Positions 5,459 to 14,752 of a stretch of 28,684 nucleotides of DNA are shown here, one piece after another. The DNA is taken from contig UQQO01000012.1 in the NCBI GenBank assembly GCA_900543175.1, positions 1 to 28,684 of the forward strand, read 5' to 3'. This DNA comes from an uncultured Fusobacterium sp. Lineage in GTDB: Bacteria; Fusobacteriota; Fusobacteriia; Fusobacteriales; Fusobacteriaceae. The first letter of the stretch is position 1. Each line of letters begins with the position of its first letter. The notes under the pieces are model-generated. The model did no database searches. It had not been told where the DNA came from and saw only the letters and a list, made by a program, of their open reading frames with translations. A program made the translations under genes and the position numbers.

Positions 5459-8395
5459 ATGTTAGATAAGATTATTATAAAAGGAGCAAGGGAACACAAT
5501 TTAAAGAATATAGATGTTGAGATACCTAAAAATAAATTTATAGTTATTACTGGAGTTAGTGGAAGTGGAAAATCTTCTCTAGCTTTTGATACTATTTATT
5601 CTGAGGGGCAAAGAAGATATGTTGAAAGCCTTTCAGCCTATGCAAGACAATTTATTGGACAGATGACAAAACCTGATGTTGATAGTATTGAGGGGTTAGC
5701 CCCTGCAATCTCAATAGAGCAAAAAACTACAAATAGAAACCCACGTTCTACTGTTGGAACTATTACTGAGGTCTATGATTATATGAGACTTCTGTTTGCT
5801 CATATTGGAACTGCTCACTGCCCTGTATGTGGTAGAAAAGTTGAAAAACAAAGTACAGAGGAGATTGTTAGTGGAGCAATAGATAGATTTGAAGAGGGAG
5901 CAAAGATGATAGTTCTTGCACCTCTAGTAAAAGAGAAAAAAGGGACTCATAAAAATCTATTTTTAAATCTGCAAAAAAAGGGATTTGTTAGAGTTAGAGT
6001 AAATGGAGAGATTCTTTACTTAGAAGATGAAATTGAATTGGATAAAAATAAAAAACATGATATAGCTGTTGTTGTTGATAGATTAGTATTAAAAAAAGAG
6101 GATAAAGATTTTGAAAGTAGATTGACTCAATCTGTGGAATCTGCAACAGAGTTAGCAAATGGAAAAGTTCTATTAAATGTAAATGGAGAGGATTTTCTAT
6201 ATAGTGAAAACTTTGCTTGTCCAGAACATGAAGAGGTAAATATTCCTGATCTGAACCCTAGACTTTTCTCTTTCAATGCCCCTTTTGGAGCTTGTCCAGA
6301 GTGTAAAGGAATAGGGAAAAAACTTGAAATTGATGAGAATAAACTTATTGAAAATGAGGAACTTTCTATTGCTGATGGTGGTTTGTATATTCCAGGAGCT
6401 AGTTCAAGAAAAGGTTATACATGGGAAATATTTAAAACCATGGCAAAACACTTTAAAATAGATATTAATAAACCTGTAAAAGATCTAACTAAAGAGGAGT
6501 TAGATATTATTTTATATGGAACAGATGTGAAATTTAGATTTGATTTTGAAGGTAGTGATTTTCAATATCATGGATACAAGGAGTATGAAGGAGCTATAAA
6601 AAATCTTGAAAGAAGATATAATGAAAGCTTTTCAGAGGCTCAAAGAGAAGAGATTGAAAATAAGTTCATGATAGAGAGAGTTTGTAAAGTCTGCAATGGT
6701 AAGAGATTAAAACCTGAAGTTTTAGGAGTTACAATTCAAGATAAAAATATTATGGAGATATGTGATTTTAGTATAAAAGATGCCTTAGAGTTTTTTATGA
6801 ATTTAAAACTGACTCCAAAGCAAGAAACTATTGCTAAGGAGATTTTAAAAGAGATTAGAGAGAGACTGTCTTTTATGATAAATGTAGGTTTAGATTATCT
6901 AAATTTAGCTCGTGAAACAAAAACTCTATCTGGTGGAGAGGCTCAAAGAATTAGACTTGCCACTCAAATTGGTTCAGGATTGACAGGGGTTCTCTATGTT
7001 TTGGATGAGCCTAGTATTGGATTGCATCAAAAGGACAATGATAAACTTTTAGCTACTCTTGAGAGATTAAAAAATCTTGGAAATACTCTAATAGTTGTTG
7101 AGCATGATGAAGATACTATGTTACAAGCTGATAAAATCTTTGACTTAGGTCCTGGAGCTGGAGAGTTTGGTGGAAATATAGTTGCCTCTGGTTCTCCAAA
7201 AGAGATTATGAAAAATAAAAACTCTCTTACTGGAAGATATTTAAAAGGAGAGTTAAAAATAGAAGTTCCTAAAATTAGAAGAAAATGGGAGAAAAGTATA
7301 AAACTTTTAGGAGCAAAGGGAAATAATCTAAAAAATATTGATGTAGAGATTCCATTGGGAGTTTTTACTGTTGTCACTGGGGTAAGTGGTAGTGGTAAAT
7401 CAAGTTTAATTAATCATACCCTTTTTCCTGTACTTTTTAACAAGCTTAATAAAGGAAAATTGTATCCTTTAGAGTATAAAAGTATACAGGGAATCGATCA
7501 ACTTGAAAAGGTTATCAATATAGATCAAAGTCCTATTGGTAGAACTCCAAGGTCTAACCCTGCTACATATACAAAGATTTTTGATGATATTAGAGCAATT
7601 TTTGCTGAAACAAAAGATGCAAAACAACATGGATTTTCTAAAGGAAGATTCTCTTTTAATGTAAAAGGTGGAAGATGTGAGGCATGTCAAGGAGCTGGAA
7701 TAATTAAGATAGAGATGAACTTTTTGCCAGATATATATGTGCAATGTGAAGTTTGTAAGGGAAAGAGATATAATAAAGAAACTCTTGATGTATATTACAA
7801 AGGAAAAACAATCTCTGATGTTTTAGATATGAGTGTAGGTGAGGCTTATGAGTTTTTTAAAGCTGTACCATCTCTTGAGAGAAAATTAAAAGTACTTATA
7901 GATGTTGGACTTGATTATATAAAACTTGGACAACCTGCTACAACTCTATCTGGTGGAGAGGCTCAAAGAATAAAATTAGCTACTGAACTTTCTAAGATGA
8001 CAAAGGGAAATACTATTTATATTCTTGATGAACCTACTACTGGACTACATTTTGAAGATATTAGAAAACTCCTTGAGGTTTTAAATAGACTTGTGGATAA
8101 GGGAAATAGTGTTGTAGTTATTGAGCATAATCTAGATGTTATAAAAACAGCTGATTACATTATAGATATTGGACCTGATGGAGGAGATAGAGGAGGAACA
8201 ATTGTTGCTTGTGGAACTCCTGAAGAGATTGCCAAGGTTAAGAAAAGTTATACAGCTACATATATAAGAAAAATTTTAAAAACTGCTAAGGAAAAAGAGG
8301 AGATCAATTTTTTAGAGGTAGCTGAAGAAACTCCTGTTTTAGAAGTTACACCTAAAAAAAGAGGTAGAAAAAAGAAAGAAGAGTCGGTGAAATAG
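5459..8395 (+). CDS. uvrA: UvrABC excinuclease subunit A
   Basis: Damage-recognition ATPase of nucleotide excision repair, an ABC-class dimer that loads UvrB on DNA. The 978-residue protein has both ATPase modules. The first has Walker A GVSGSGKS (32-39), a signature LSGGEAQRIRLATQ and Walker B VLDEPSIGLH. The second has GVSGSGKSSL, LSGGEAQRIKLATE and ILDEPTTGLH. Zinc-binding pairs occur at CPEH/CPEC in the first half and at CEAC/CEVC in the second; the first is Cys-x2-His rather than Cys-x2-Cys, a variation I believe is seen in other UvrA proteins. The start is the ATG at 5459 after AAGAGG; an in-frame GTG at 5453 overlaps that site. The C-terminus carries an extra lysine-rich tail with KKRGRKKK. 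ruvA begins at the base after its stop. Confidence 0.97.
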   Translation: MLDKIIIKGAREHNLKNIDVEIPKNKFIVITGVSGSGKSSLAFDTIYSEGQRRYVESLSAYARQFIGQMTKPDVDSIEGLAPAISIEQKTTNRNPRSTVGTITEVYDYMRLLFAHIGTAHCPVCGRKVEKQSTEEIVSGAIDRFEEGAKMIVLAPLVKEKKGTHKNLFLNLQKKGFVRVRVNGEILYLEDEIELDKNKKHDIAVVVDRLVLKKEDKDFESRLTQSVESATELANGKVLLNVNGEDFLYSENFACPEHEEVNIPDLNPRLFSFNAPFGACPECKGIGKKLEIDENKLIENEELSIADGGLYIPGASSRKGYTWEIFKTMAKHFKIDINKPVKDLTKEELDIILYGTDVKFRFDFEGSDFQYHGYKEYEGAIKNLERRYNESFSEAQREEIENKFMIERVCKVCNGKRLKPEVLGVTIQDKNIMEICDFSIKDALEFFMNLKLTPKQETIAKEILKEIRERLSFMINVGLDYLNLARETKTLSGGEAQRIRLATQIGSGLTGVLYVLDEPSIGLHQKDNDKLLATLERLKNLGNTLIVVEHDEDTMLQADKIFDLGPGAGEFGGNIVASGSPKEIMKNKNSLTGRYLKGELKIEVPKIRRKWEKSIKLLGAKGNNLKNIDVEIPLGVFTVVTGVSGSGKSSLINHTLFPVLFNKLNKGKLYPLEYKSIQGIDQLEKVINIDQSPIGRTPRSNPATYTKIFDDIRAIFAETKDAKQHGFSKGRFSFNVKGGRCEACQGAGIIKIEMNFLPDIYVQCEVCKGKRYNKETLDVYYKGKTISDVLDMSVGEAYEFFKAVPSLERKLKVLIDVGLDYIKLGQPATTLSGGEAQRIKLATELSKMTKGNTIYILDEPTTGLHFEDIRKLLEVLNRLVDKGNSVVVIEHNLDVIKTADYIIDIGPDGGDRGGTIVACGTPEEIAKVKKSYTATYIRKILKTAKEKEEINFLEVAEETPVLEVTPKKRGRKKKEESVK

Positions 8396-8992
8396 ATGTT
8401 TGAATATTTAAGAGGAAAAGTTGAGTATAAAAAGCCAGAATATCTTGCATTAGATGTAAATGGTGTGGGTTATAGAGTAAATATCTCTCTTAGAACTTAT
8501 GATAGGGTTAAAACTGGAAGTGAAGTAAAATTATATATTTATAACTATATAAAAGAAGATAGTTTTAAACTTATAGGATTTTTAGAGGAGAGAGAGAGAA
8601 ATATTTTTGAGATGTTGTTGGGAGTTAAAGGGATTGGAGTTTCTCTTGCACTATCTGTAATGTCTACTTTTGATATTGATACATTGAGAGATCTTATAGC
8701 TGCTGACGATTATGTAAATCTAAAAAAAGTTCCAAAGCTTGGAGAGAAAAAATCACAACAACTTATTTTGGATCTGAAAAGCAAGTTAAAAACTTTAGAT
8801 ACTCTTTCTGTTGAAGCAAGAAATGAGAATATATCATCACAATTCCAAATTGAAGAGGAGCTTTACTCTGCTTTAGAGGGATTGGGATATAGTAAAAAAG
8901 AGATTGATTCTCTACTTACAAAAGAGGAGTTAAAAAGTTTCACTTCTATTGAAGAGGCGATAAAAAGTGTACTTAAAAAAGTAAACTTTTAA
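8396..8992 (+). CDS. ruvA: Holliday junction branch migration complex subunit RuvA
   Basis: The 198-residue RuvA binds Holliday junctions as a tetramer and directs the RuvB motor. An N-terminal OB-fold domain (about 1-62) contains the VNGVGYRV strand. Two helix-hairpin-helix motifs follow, at LLGVKGIGVSLALSV and KVPKLGEKKSQQLILDL. A flexible linker (about 140-150) leads to the C-terminal three-helix domain (150-198) that contacts RuvB. Length is normal for the family. Its ATG starts at the base after the uvrA TAG, with GGTGA just upstream, so translation is probably coupled to uvrA. ruvB is not nearby. Confidence 0.96.
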   Translation: MFEYLRGKVEYKKPEYLALDVNGVGYRVNISLRTYDRVKTGSEVKLYIYNYIKEDSFKLIGFLEERERNIFEMLLGVKGIGVSLALSVMSTFDIDTLRDLIAADDYVNLKKVPKLGEKKSQQLILDLKSKLKTLDTLSVEARNENISSQFQIEEELYSALEGLGYSKKEIDSLLTKEELKSFTSIEEAIKSVLKKVNF

Positions 8993-9014
8993 AATATAAA
9001 GGAGGTATTTTATT

Positions 9015-9506
9015 ATGGAGTACAGAGAACTATTTGAAACTGGAATGTCTTATGATACATTTATAAGCATAGCTAGTAAAGATGAAAAGGAAAAAATAGA
9101 AGAGATCACTTCTGTTTTAAGATTGGGAGATAGCTTTACAAATAGAGTAAAAGCTGTTGATAAAAAGTTTTATTTTCTTCTAAGTGCTGAATCTTGGTGT
9201 CCATATGTTAGAGCTACTCTGCCTGTTTTAATGAAGATGGTAGAGTTAAACCCTAATATCTCTTTAAGTATTATTACTGAAGGTAGAGGATTTAAGTATT
9301 TAAGAGAAAAACTTGGAATACCTGAAGAAAGATATGTTGTGCCTACTTTAGCTATACTTGATGAACATTTTAATCTTGTAAATAAATATATAGGAAGACC
9401 ATATAAATATAGAGCTATTGGTTTTGAAAATGTTAGCAACGAGTATTTTAAAGGGCAACGTGCTGATGATATTGTTGAAGAGATAGTTGAAAGAATGGGA
9501 TACTAA
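9015..9506 (+). CDS. Thioredoxin-fold protein with a single active-site cysteine
   Basis: This 163-residue protein resembles the Thioredoxin_9 type of thioredoxin-like proteins. Residues 46-60 form a strand and turn ending in ESWCPYVRA, at the place where thioredoxins carry Cys-x-x-Cys; here the second position is Val, so it cannot work as a normal dithiol reductase. A cis-proline-like VPTLAIL follows near residue 115. A monothiol, peroxidase-like or binding role is possible. The ATG at 9015 follows a perfect AAGGAGGT, 22 nt after the ruvA stop, so it is probably the last gene of the uvrA-ruvA transcript. A terminator follows. Confidence 0.75.
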   Translation: MEYRELFETGMSYDTFISIASKDEKEKIEEITSVLRLGDSFTNRVKAVDKKFYFLLSAESWCPYVRATLPVLMKMVELNPNISLSIITEGRGFKYLREKLGIPEERYVVPTLAILDEHFNLVNKYIGRPYKYRAIGFENVSNEYFKGQRADDIVEEIVERMGY

Positions 9507-9517
9507 AATATAAAAAT

Positions 9518-9567
9518 TAGAGCTGATCTAAATTAATATATTATTTATTAATTTATCAGCTCTTTTT
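9518..9567 (+). terminator. Intrinsic terminator after the uvrA-ruvA operon
   Basis: AGAGCTGAT (9519-9527) pairs with ATCAGCTCT (9555-9563), and AAATTAATA pairs with TATTAATTT inside it after a 2-nt bulge, giving a long stem. TTTT follows at 9564-9567. Confidence 0.87.
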
Positions 9568-9590
9568 ATGTTATAAACTATCATGTCAAA

Positions 9591-9619
9591 TTGATTTTTT
9601 TATGTTAGTATGGTATAAT
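9591..9619 (+). promoter_or_regulatory. Promoter of the prfA-prmC-queA-rsmD-xseB-ispA operon
   Basis: TTGATT (9591-9596), a 17-bp spacer and a consensus TATAAT (9614-9619) preceded by TGG (extended -10). Transcription should start near 9626. This excludes the in-frame TTG at 9619 as a start for prfA and supports the GTG at 9658. Confidence 0.82.
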
Positions 9620-9657
9620 TGTTAAGTTATAGTGTAGAAAAAGGAGATGAGATAGTA

Positions 9658-10734
9658 GTGTTCGCAAAATTAGAAGAAGTTGTAAAAAGATTTAATGAAC
9701 TTAATGAGATGCTTGGATCACAAGAAGTACTTGCTGACCCAAAAAAAATGATGGAATGTAACAAAGCTTTATCTGACATAACTCCAATAGTTGAAAAATA
9801 TAAAGAGTATAAAAGAACTATGGAAGATTTAGAGTTTATCAAAGAAAACTTAAAAACTGAAAAAGATCCTGACATGAGAGAGATGATGCATGAAGAGCTT
9901 AAAGAGATTGAGGAAGCTGTTCCAGAATTTGAAAAGGAATTAAAAATTCTTTTACTTCCTAAAGATAAAAACGATGACAAAAACGTTATTGTAGAGATCA
10001 GAGGTGGAGCTGGAGGAGATGAGGCTGCTCTATTTGCTGGAGATCTATTTAGAATGTATTGTAGATATGCAGAAAGAAGAAAATGGAAAGTTGAAATTAT
10101 TGAAAAACAAGAGATGGGAATCGGTGGAATCAAAGAGGCTGTATTCAGTATCAATGGTTTAGGAGCTTACTCAAGATTAAAATTTGAATCTGGAGTACAC
10201 AGAGTACAAAGAGTTCCTGAAACTGAATCTGCTGGAAGAGTTCACACTTCAACAGCTACTGTTGCTGTTCTTCCAGAAGTTGAAGATGTAAAAGAAGTTA
10301 AAATCGATCCAAAAGATCTAAAAATTGATACATATAGATCAGGAGGAGCTGGAGGGCAACACGTTAACATGACTGACTCTGCAGTTAGAATTACTCACTT
10401 ACCTACTGGTATTGTTGTTCAATGTCAAGATGAAAGATCACAATTAAAAAATAGAGAAAAAGCTATGAAACACCTTGTTTCAAAACTATTTGAAATGGAA
10501 TGTGAAAAACAAAGAAGTCAAGTTGAAAGTGAAAGAAGACTTCAAGTAGGTACAGGAGATAGATCAGAAAAAATAAGAACATACAACTTCCCACAAGGAA
10601 GAATTACAGATCATAGAATTAAATTCACAGTATATCAACTTGAAGCATTCTTAGATGGAGATATTGATGAGATGATCGATGCTCTAATCACATTTAACCA
10701 AGCTGAAATGCTTTCAAGTGAGTCTGACCTATAA
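9658..10734 (+). CDS. prfA: Peptide chain release factor 1
   Basis: RF1 reads UAA and UAG stop codons and triggers release of the finished peptide. The 358-residue product has an N-terminal helical domain (1-90). The stop-codon recognition region carries the RF1-type PxT tripeptide (VPETES), which marks it as RF1 rather than RF2. The universal GGQ loop is in [11 protein letters not shown], whose Gln is the methylation target of PrmC. The start is the GTG at 9658 (MFAKLEEVV), after an AAGGAGATGA ribosome binding site and downstream of the predicted transcription start. Its stop is 1 nt before prmC, which fits functional coupling to its own methylase. Confidence 0.97.
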   Translation: MFAKLEEVVKRFNELNEMLGSQEVLADPKKMMECNKALSDITPIVEKYKEYKRTMEDLEFIKENLKTEKDPDMREMMHEELKEIEEAVPEFEKELKILLLPKDKNDDKNVIVEIRGGAGGDEAALFAGDLFRMYCRYAERRKWKVEIIEKQEMGIGGIKEAVFSINGLGAYSRLKFESGVHRVQRVPETESAGRVHTSTATVAVLPEVEDVKEVKIDPKDLKIDTYRSGGAGGQHVNMTDSAVRITHLPTGIVVQCQDERSQLKNREKAMKHLVSKLFEMECEKQRSQVESERRLQVGTGDRSEKIRTYNFPQGRITDHRIKFTVYQLEAFLDGDIDEMIDALITFNQAEMLSSESDL

Positions 10735-10735
10735 G

Positions 10736-11857
10736 ATGAATTTACTAGAAATATTAAACTTTTCTAAAGAGTATTTGCAAAAATACTCTTTTTCAAAACC
10801 AAGACTTGAAAGTGAAAAACTTATTGCCAATGTTTTACAATTAGATAGAATATCTCTATATATGTATTCTGATATGGAGTTAAATGATGAGCAAAAATCT
10901 AAAATTAAAACATGTCTTAGAGAGATGGCTAGAAAGAGAATTGGTTTTGATGAGCTTATAAAGAGCAAAGAGGTAAATATAAACACTGTGAATTATAAAA
11001 ATGAAAATATAGATCTTTTAAATAAATCAGCAGAATATCTTAAAAAACATGGTGTACCTAGTCCAATGTTAGATACTGAATATATCTTTTCCCATGTTTT
11101 AAATGTAAGTAGATTAGTTCTTACATTGAACTTAAATAAAAAGATTGAAGATTCTGCTAAAGATAAGATAAGAGAGCTTTTAATTGCAAGGGGAAAACAT
11201 AGAAAACCACTACAATATCTTTTAGGAGAGTGGGAGTTTTTTGGTTATCCTTTTAAAGTAGATGAAAGAGTATTAATTCCTAGAAGTGATACTGAAATTT
11301 TAGTTGAGCAGTGCAAATTTCTTTTAAAAGAGATGGTAGGATCACCAAAGGTTTTAGATATTGGAACTGGAAGTGGAGCAATAGCAATCTCTTTAGGAAA
11401 AGAGGTGCCTAATGCTAAAATTATTGGAGCTGATATCAGTGATGGAGCTTTGGAAGTTGCTGAAACAAATAGAAAGTTAAATCAAGTAGAGAATGTAACT
11501 TTTATTAAATCAGATGTTTTCTCAGCTTTTAAAGATGAAAAATTCAATATGATTATTTCAAATCCACCATATATTCCTCTAAATGAGTACCAAGAGTTAA
11601 TGCCTGAAGTTTTAAAATATGAGCCAGAAAATGCTCTTACTGATAATGGAGATGGTTACTATTTCTATTCAAAAATTTCAAAAGAGGCATCTACTTATCT
11701 AAATGATAATGGTATTCTAGCCTTTGAAGTGGGATATAACCAAGCTGAAACAGTTAGTGAATTAATGCAAGAAAATGGATTTGATATTCTATCAATAGTT
11801 AAAGACTATGGTGGAATAGATAGAGTAGTTATTGGAAAGAAGTGTGGTGACAAATAG
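10736..11857 (+). CDS. prmC: Release factor glutamine methyltransferase PrmC with a duplicated N-terminal domain
   Basis: PrmC (HemK) methylates the Gln of the GGQ motif in release factors using S-adenosylmethionine. The C-terminal Rossmann methyltransferase domain has the SAM motif [11 protein letters not shown] (about 208-218) and catalytic NPPYIPL. The protein is 373 residues instead of the usual 280 or so. The extra length is a second N-terminal helical domain: residues 2-68 ([11 protein letters not shown] onward) align at an offset of 88 with residues 92-156 ([11 protein letters not shown] onward), with a linker between. The ATG at 10736 lies 1 nt past the prfA stop without a clear ribosome binding site, so translation is probably coupled. 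An upstream in-frame GTG at 10718 lies inside prfA and is less likely. Confidence 0.94.
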   Translation: MNLLEILNFSKEYLQKYSFSKPRLESEKLIANVLQLDRISLYMYSDMELNDEQKSKIKTCLREMARKRIGFDELIKSKEVNINTVNYKNENIDLLNKSAEYLKKHGVPSPMLDTEYIFSHVLNVSRLVLTLNLNKKIEDSAKDKIRELLIARGKHRKPLQYLLGEWEFFGYPFKVDERVLIPRSDTEILVEQCKFLLKEMVGSPKVLDIGTGSGAIAISLGKEVPNAKIIGADISDGALEVAETNRKLNQVENVTFIKSDVFSAFKDEKFNMIISNPPYIPLNEYQELMPEVLKYEPENALTDNGDGYYFYSKISKEASTYLNDNGILAFEVGYNQAETVSELMQENGFDILSIVKDYGGIDRVVIGKKCGDK

Positions 11858-12888
11858 TGTCTACAAAATTACATGATTATGATTACCATCTACCAGAAGA
11901 ATTAATAGGTCAACAACCTAGAGAACCTAGAGATCATGCTAGACTTATGTTGGTAGATAAAACAAATAGAACAGTAGAACATAAAATTTTTTATGAGATA
12001 ATTGATTATCTACATGAAGGGGATATTTTAGTTAGAAACTCAACTAAAGTAATTCCAGCTAGATTGTTTGGACATAAAGAAACAGGTGGAGTTTTAGAGA
12101 TTCTTTTAATAAAAAGAATAGATCTAAATACTTGGGAATGTCTTTTAAAGCCAGCTAAAAAACTTAAAGTTGGACAAAAACTTTATATTGGAGAAAAAAA
12201 CGAACTTATTGGAGAGTTAATTGAGATCAAAGATGATGGAAATAGAATTATCAAATTTGAGTATGAAGGTGCTTTTGAAGAGGTTTTAGATAAACTTGGA
12301 AAGATGCCTCTTCCACCATATATAGTTGAAGCTTTAAAAGAAAAGGACAGATATCAAACTGTCTATGCTATAAAAGGTGAGTCAGTAGCTGCACCTACAG
12401 CAGGACTTCACTTTACAAAAGAGTTATTAGAAAAAATAGAAAAAAAAGGGATAAAGATAGTAGATATATTTTTAGAGGTAGGGTTAGGAACATTTAGACC
12501 TGTACAAACTGAAGATGTATTAGATCACAAAATGCACGAAGAAACTTATGAGATTCCTCAAGAAGCTGCTGATATAATCAATGAGGGAAAGAGAAATGGA
12601 AAGAGAATAATATCTGTGGGGACAACAAGTACTAGAGCTTTAGAATCTGCTGTTGATGAAAATGGATTGGTAAAAGCTACAAAGGGAAGTACTGATATAT
12701 TTATCTACCCAGGATATAAATTTAAAGTGATAGATGCTCTTATTACAAACTTCCATTTACCAAAATCTACTCTACTTATGCTTGTATCTGCATTCTCTTC
12801 AAGAGAGTTTATGTTAGATGTCTATAAGACAGCTGTAGAGGAAAAATATCATTTCTTTAGTTTTGGAGATGCTATGTTTATCTATTAG
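11857..12888 (+). CDS. queA: S-adenosylmethionine:tRNA ribosyltransferase-isomerase QueA
   Basis: QueA transfers and isomerises the ribose of S-adenosylmethionine onto preQ1 in the anticodon of tRNAs, forming epoxyqueuosine. The 343-residue protein begins in typical fashion ([15 protein letters not shown], then RDHARLML). It contains [12 protein letters not shown] and later [11 protein letters not shown] and [14 protein letters not shown], all conserved in the family. The GTG start shares its first G with the last base of the prmC TAG, so the two genes overlap by one base. No other queuosine gene lies nearby. Confidence 0.96.
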   Translation: MSTKLHDYDYHLPEELIGQQPREPRDHARLMLVDKTNRTVEHKIFYEIIDYLHEGDILVRNSTKVIPARLFGHKETGGVLEILLIKRIDLNTWECLLKPAKKLKVGQKLYIGEKNELIGELIEIKDDGNRIIKFEYEGAFEEVLDKLGKMPLPPYIVEALKEKDRYQTVYAIKGESVAAPTAGLHFTKELLEKIEKKGIKIVDIFLEVGLGTFRPVQTEDVLDHKMHEETYEIPQEAADIINEGKRNGKRIISVGTTSTRALESAVDENGLVKATKGSTDIFIYPGYKFKVIDALITNFHLPKSTLLMLVSAFSSREFMLDVYKTAVEEKYHFFSFGDAMFIY

Positions 12889-12903
12889 GAGTTGATATTA
12901 TAG

Positions 12904-13452
12904 ATGAAAATAATTGCAGGAGAAGCTAAAAATAAAACAATAAAAAGTAGAAAAGGAACTGATACAAGACCAACTTTAGGGAGTATGAAGGAATCACTAT
13001 TCTCAATTATAGCTCCATATGTTCCTGAGTCTGTTTTTCTTGATCTATTCAGTGGAAGTGGTAGTATATCACTAGAGGCTCTAAGTCGTGGAGCTAAAAG
13101 AGCTATTATGATAGAGAAAGATAGTGAGGCTCTAAAATATATTATAGAAAATGTTAATAATTTAGGTTTTCAAGATAGATGTAGAGCATATAAAAATGAT
13201 GTTATTAGAGCTATTGAAATTTTAGGGAGAAAAGGGGAGAAATTTGATATAATATTTATGGATCCCCCTTATAAAGATGAAGTTTGCACTAAAGTTATCA
13301 GAGCTATTGAAAAAAATGGTATCCTTGCTGAAGGTGGACTTATTATAAGTGAACACCATCTTTTTGAAGAGATGGAAGATGTGATTGGATCTTTCAAAAA
13401 AGCTGATGAAAGAAAATATGGTAAAAAGTGTATAACATTTTACACTAGATAA
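12904..13452 (+). CDS. rsmD: 16S rRNA (guanine(966)-N(2))-methyltransferase RsmD
   Basis: RsmD methylates G966 of 16S rRNA in the small subunit. The 182-residue sequence starts MKIIAGEAKNKTIKS and has the family stretch TRPTLGSMKESLFSI. The SAM-binding motif is FLDLFSGSGSISLEALSRGA (about 41-60), and the catalytic motif is MDPPYKD. The ATG at 12904 follows AGGAGTTGAT, 15 nt after queA. In some organisms rsmD neighbours coaD; that gene is not present here. Confidence 0.93.
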   Translation: MKIIAGEAKNKTIKSRKGTDTRPTLGSMKESLFSIIAPYVPESVFLDLFSGSGSISLEALSRGAKRAIMIEKDSEALKYIIENVNNLGFQDRCRAYKNDVIRAIEILGRKGEKFDIIFMDPPYKDEVCTKVIRAIEKNGILAEGGLIISEHHLFEEMEDVIGSFKKADERKYGKKCITFYTR

Positions 13453-13476
13453 AACATAGTATTTGAGGTGATTCTA

Positions 13477-13695
13477 TTGAGTAAAAAAACTGGAAGTTTT
13501 GAAGATAATCTTTTAGAGATAGATGAGATAATTGAAAGATTAGAAAGTGGAGAGCTTAGTTTAACTGACTCTATTAAAGAATATGAAAATGCTATGAAAC
13601 TTTTAAAAAAATCTTCTGATCTTTTAAATAAGGTAGAGGGAAAAATTTTAAAAGTTAAAGAAGAAAATGGGGAAATTTTAACAGAGGAGGTTTAA
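13477..13695 (+). CDS. xseB: Exodeoxyribonuclease VII small subunit
   Basis: XseB is the small subunit that binds along the XseA helical arm of exonuclease VII, a single-strand DNA exonuclease. The 72-residue all-helical sequence has the standard core FEDNLLEIDEIIERLESGEL, followed by SLTDSIKEYENAM. The best start is TTG at 13477, seven nt after GAGGTG; a GTG at 13468 in the same frame is part of that ribosome binding site. ispA follows after 2 nt, a common bacterial order (xseB-ispA). xseA is not in the window. Confidence 0.93.
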   Translation: MSKKTGSFEDNLLEIDEIIERLESGELSLTDSIKEYENAMKLLKKSSDLLNKVEGKILKVKEENGEILTEEV

Positions 13696-13697
13696 TT

Positions 13698-14585
13698 ATG
13701 TTTTTTAAAAATTATTTAGATGAGCATAAAAAATTGATAGAAAGTAGTATTGATTCTTATCTTGCTGAACTTACTTATCCAGAAGTTATTGCTGAAGGTA
13801 TGAAATATGCAATATTGAATGGAGGAAAAAGACTTAGACCTATTCTTCTTTTTATGACTCTTGATATATTAGGAAAAGATAAAACTAAAGGGACCGCCTC
13901 TGGTGTTGGAATTGAGATGATACACTCATACTCACTTGTTCATGATGATCTTCCAGCTCTTGACAATGATGATTTTAGAAGAGGAAAACTTACTACTCAT
14001 AAAAAATTTGGAGAAGCTGAAGGTATCCTTATAGGAGATGCTCTTCTTACTCATGCTTTCTATATCTTAACTGCTAGAAATTCACATTTAGCTCCTGAAC
14101 AAATAGTTGAGATTGTAAAACTTACTTCTAGTTATGCAGGAATAAATGGAATGATTGGTGGGCAAATGATGGATATTGCAAGTGAAGGAAAACGTATTGA
14201 TATGGAAACTTTGAAATATATCCATTCAAATAAAACTGGAAAACTAATTAAACTTCCTGTTGAAATAGGTTGTATTATTGGAGAGGCTACTCCTGAAGAA
14301 AAGGAAACTTTAATAAGATTTTCTGAATTAATTGGATTAGCTTTCCAAATAAAAGATGATATTCTTGATATTGAAGGTGATTTCCTAACTTTAGGTAAAC
14401 CTGTTGGTAGTGATCAAGAGTTAGAAAAATCAACTTACCCTGCTTTAATAGGATTAAATGAAAGTAAGGAACTTTTAAAAAATACTATTGAAGAGGCTAA
14501 ATCTATTCTTGTTGAAAGATTTGGAGAGGAAAAAAGTGCTATACTTTTAAAACTTGCTGACTATATAGGAAATAGAAATAAATAA
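13698..14585 (+). CDS. ispA: Polyprenyl synthetase, probable farnesyl diphosphate synthase
   Basis: A 295-residue trans-isoprenyl diphosphate synthase that condenses isopentenyl diphosphate with allylic diphosphates, most likely to farnesyl diphosphate. It has the GGKRLRP substrate site at 42-48. The first aspartate-rich motif is DDLPALD (83-89, the DDxxxxD spacing typical of bacterial FPP and GGPP synthases), and the second is DDILD in QIKDDILDIEGD. Product length cannot be fixed from sequence alone, but size and position after xseB match IspA. The ATG at 13698 follows AGAGGAGG, which overlaps the end of xseB. A terminator closes the operon. Confidence 0.94.
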   Translation: MFFKNYLDEHKKLIESSIDSYLAELTYPEVIAEGMKYAILNGGKRLRPILLFMTLDILGKDKTKGTASGVGIEMIHSYSLVHDDLPALDNDDFRRGKLTTHKKFGEAEGILIGDALLTHAFYILTARNSHLAPEQIVEIVKLTSSYAGINGMIGGQMMDIASEGKRIDMETLKYIHSNKTGKLIKLPVEIGCIIGEATPEEKETLIRFSELIGLAFQIKDDILDIEGDFLTLGKPVGSDQELEKSTYPALIGLNESKELLKNTIEEAKSILVERFGEEKSAILLKLADYIGNRNK

Positions 14586-14604
14586 TATTTAGATTTAAAA
14601 ACTT

Positions 14605-14654
14605 AGAGCTATTACAAATTAATAAGATTTATTAGTTTGTAGTAGCTTTTTTTT
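14605..14654 (+). terminator. Intrinsic terminator after ispA
   Basis: A stem of about 20 bp with a few G:U pairs joins AGAGCTATTACAAATTAATA (from 14605) to TTATTAGTTTGTAGTAGCTT (from 14629) around a GAT loop. A run of Ts follows through 14654. Confidence 0.9.
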
Positions 14655-14667
14655 AATTGGGATTTAT

Positions 14668-14696
14668 TTGTAATTTGTTGGGAAAAGAACTATAAT
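14668..14696 (+). promoter_or_regulatory. Promoter of the ctlX-like gene
   Basis: TTGTAA (14668-14673), a 17-bp spacer and consensus TATAAT (14691-14696) lie just after the ispA terminator and about 56 nt before the ATG at 14753. A second TATAAT at 14727-14732 has no matching -35. Confidence 0.72.
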
Positions 14697-14752
14697 ATTA
14701 ATATCTCTAGTTCTGAAAAAATTAACTATAATGAATTATGTAGGAGGTTTTT

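Noticed and set aside
9619..9657. Upstream TTG start for prfA giving 13 extra residues
   Set aside because: The TTG overlaps the -10 element, so it would not be in the message, and the extra residues do not resemble RF1.
9627..10154. 175-codon open frame on the minus strand inside prfA
   Set aside because: It is opposite a firmly identified gene, has a Ser/Ile/Phe-rich composition typical of antisense shadow frames, and no ribosome binding site or family resemblance.
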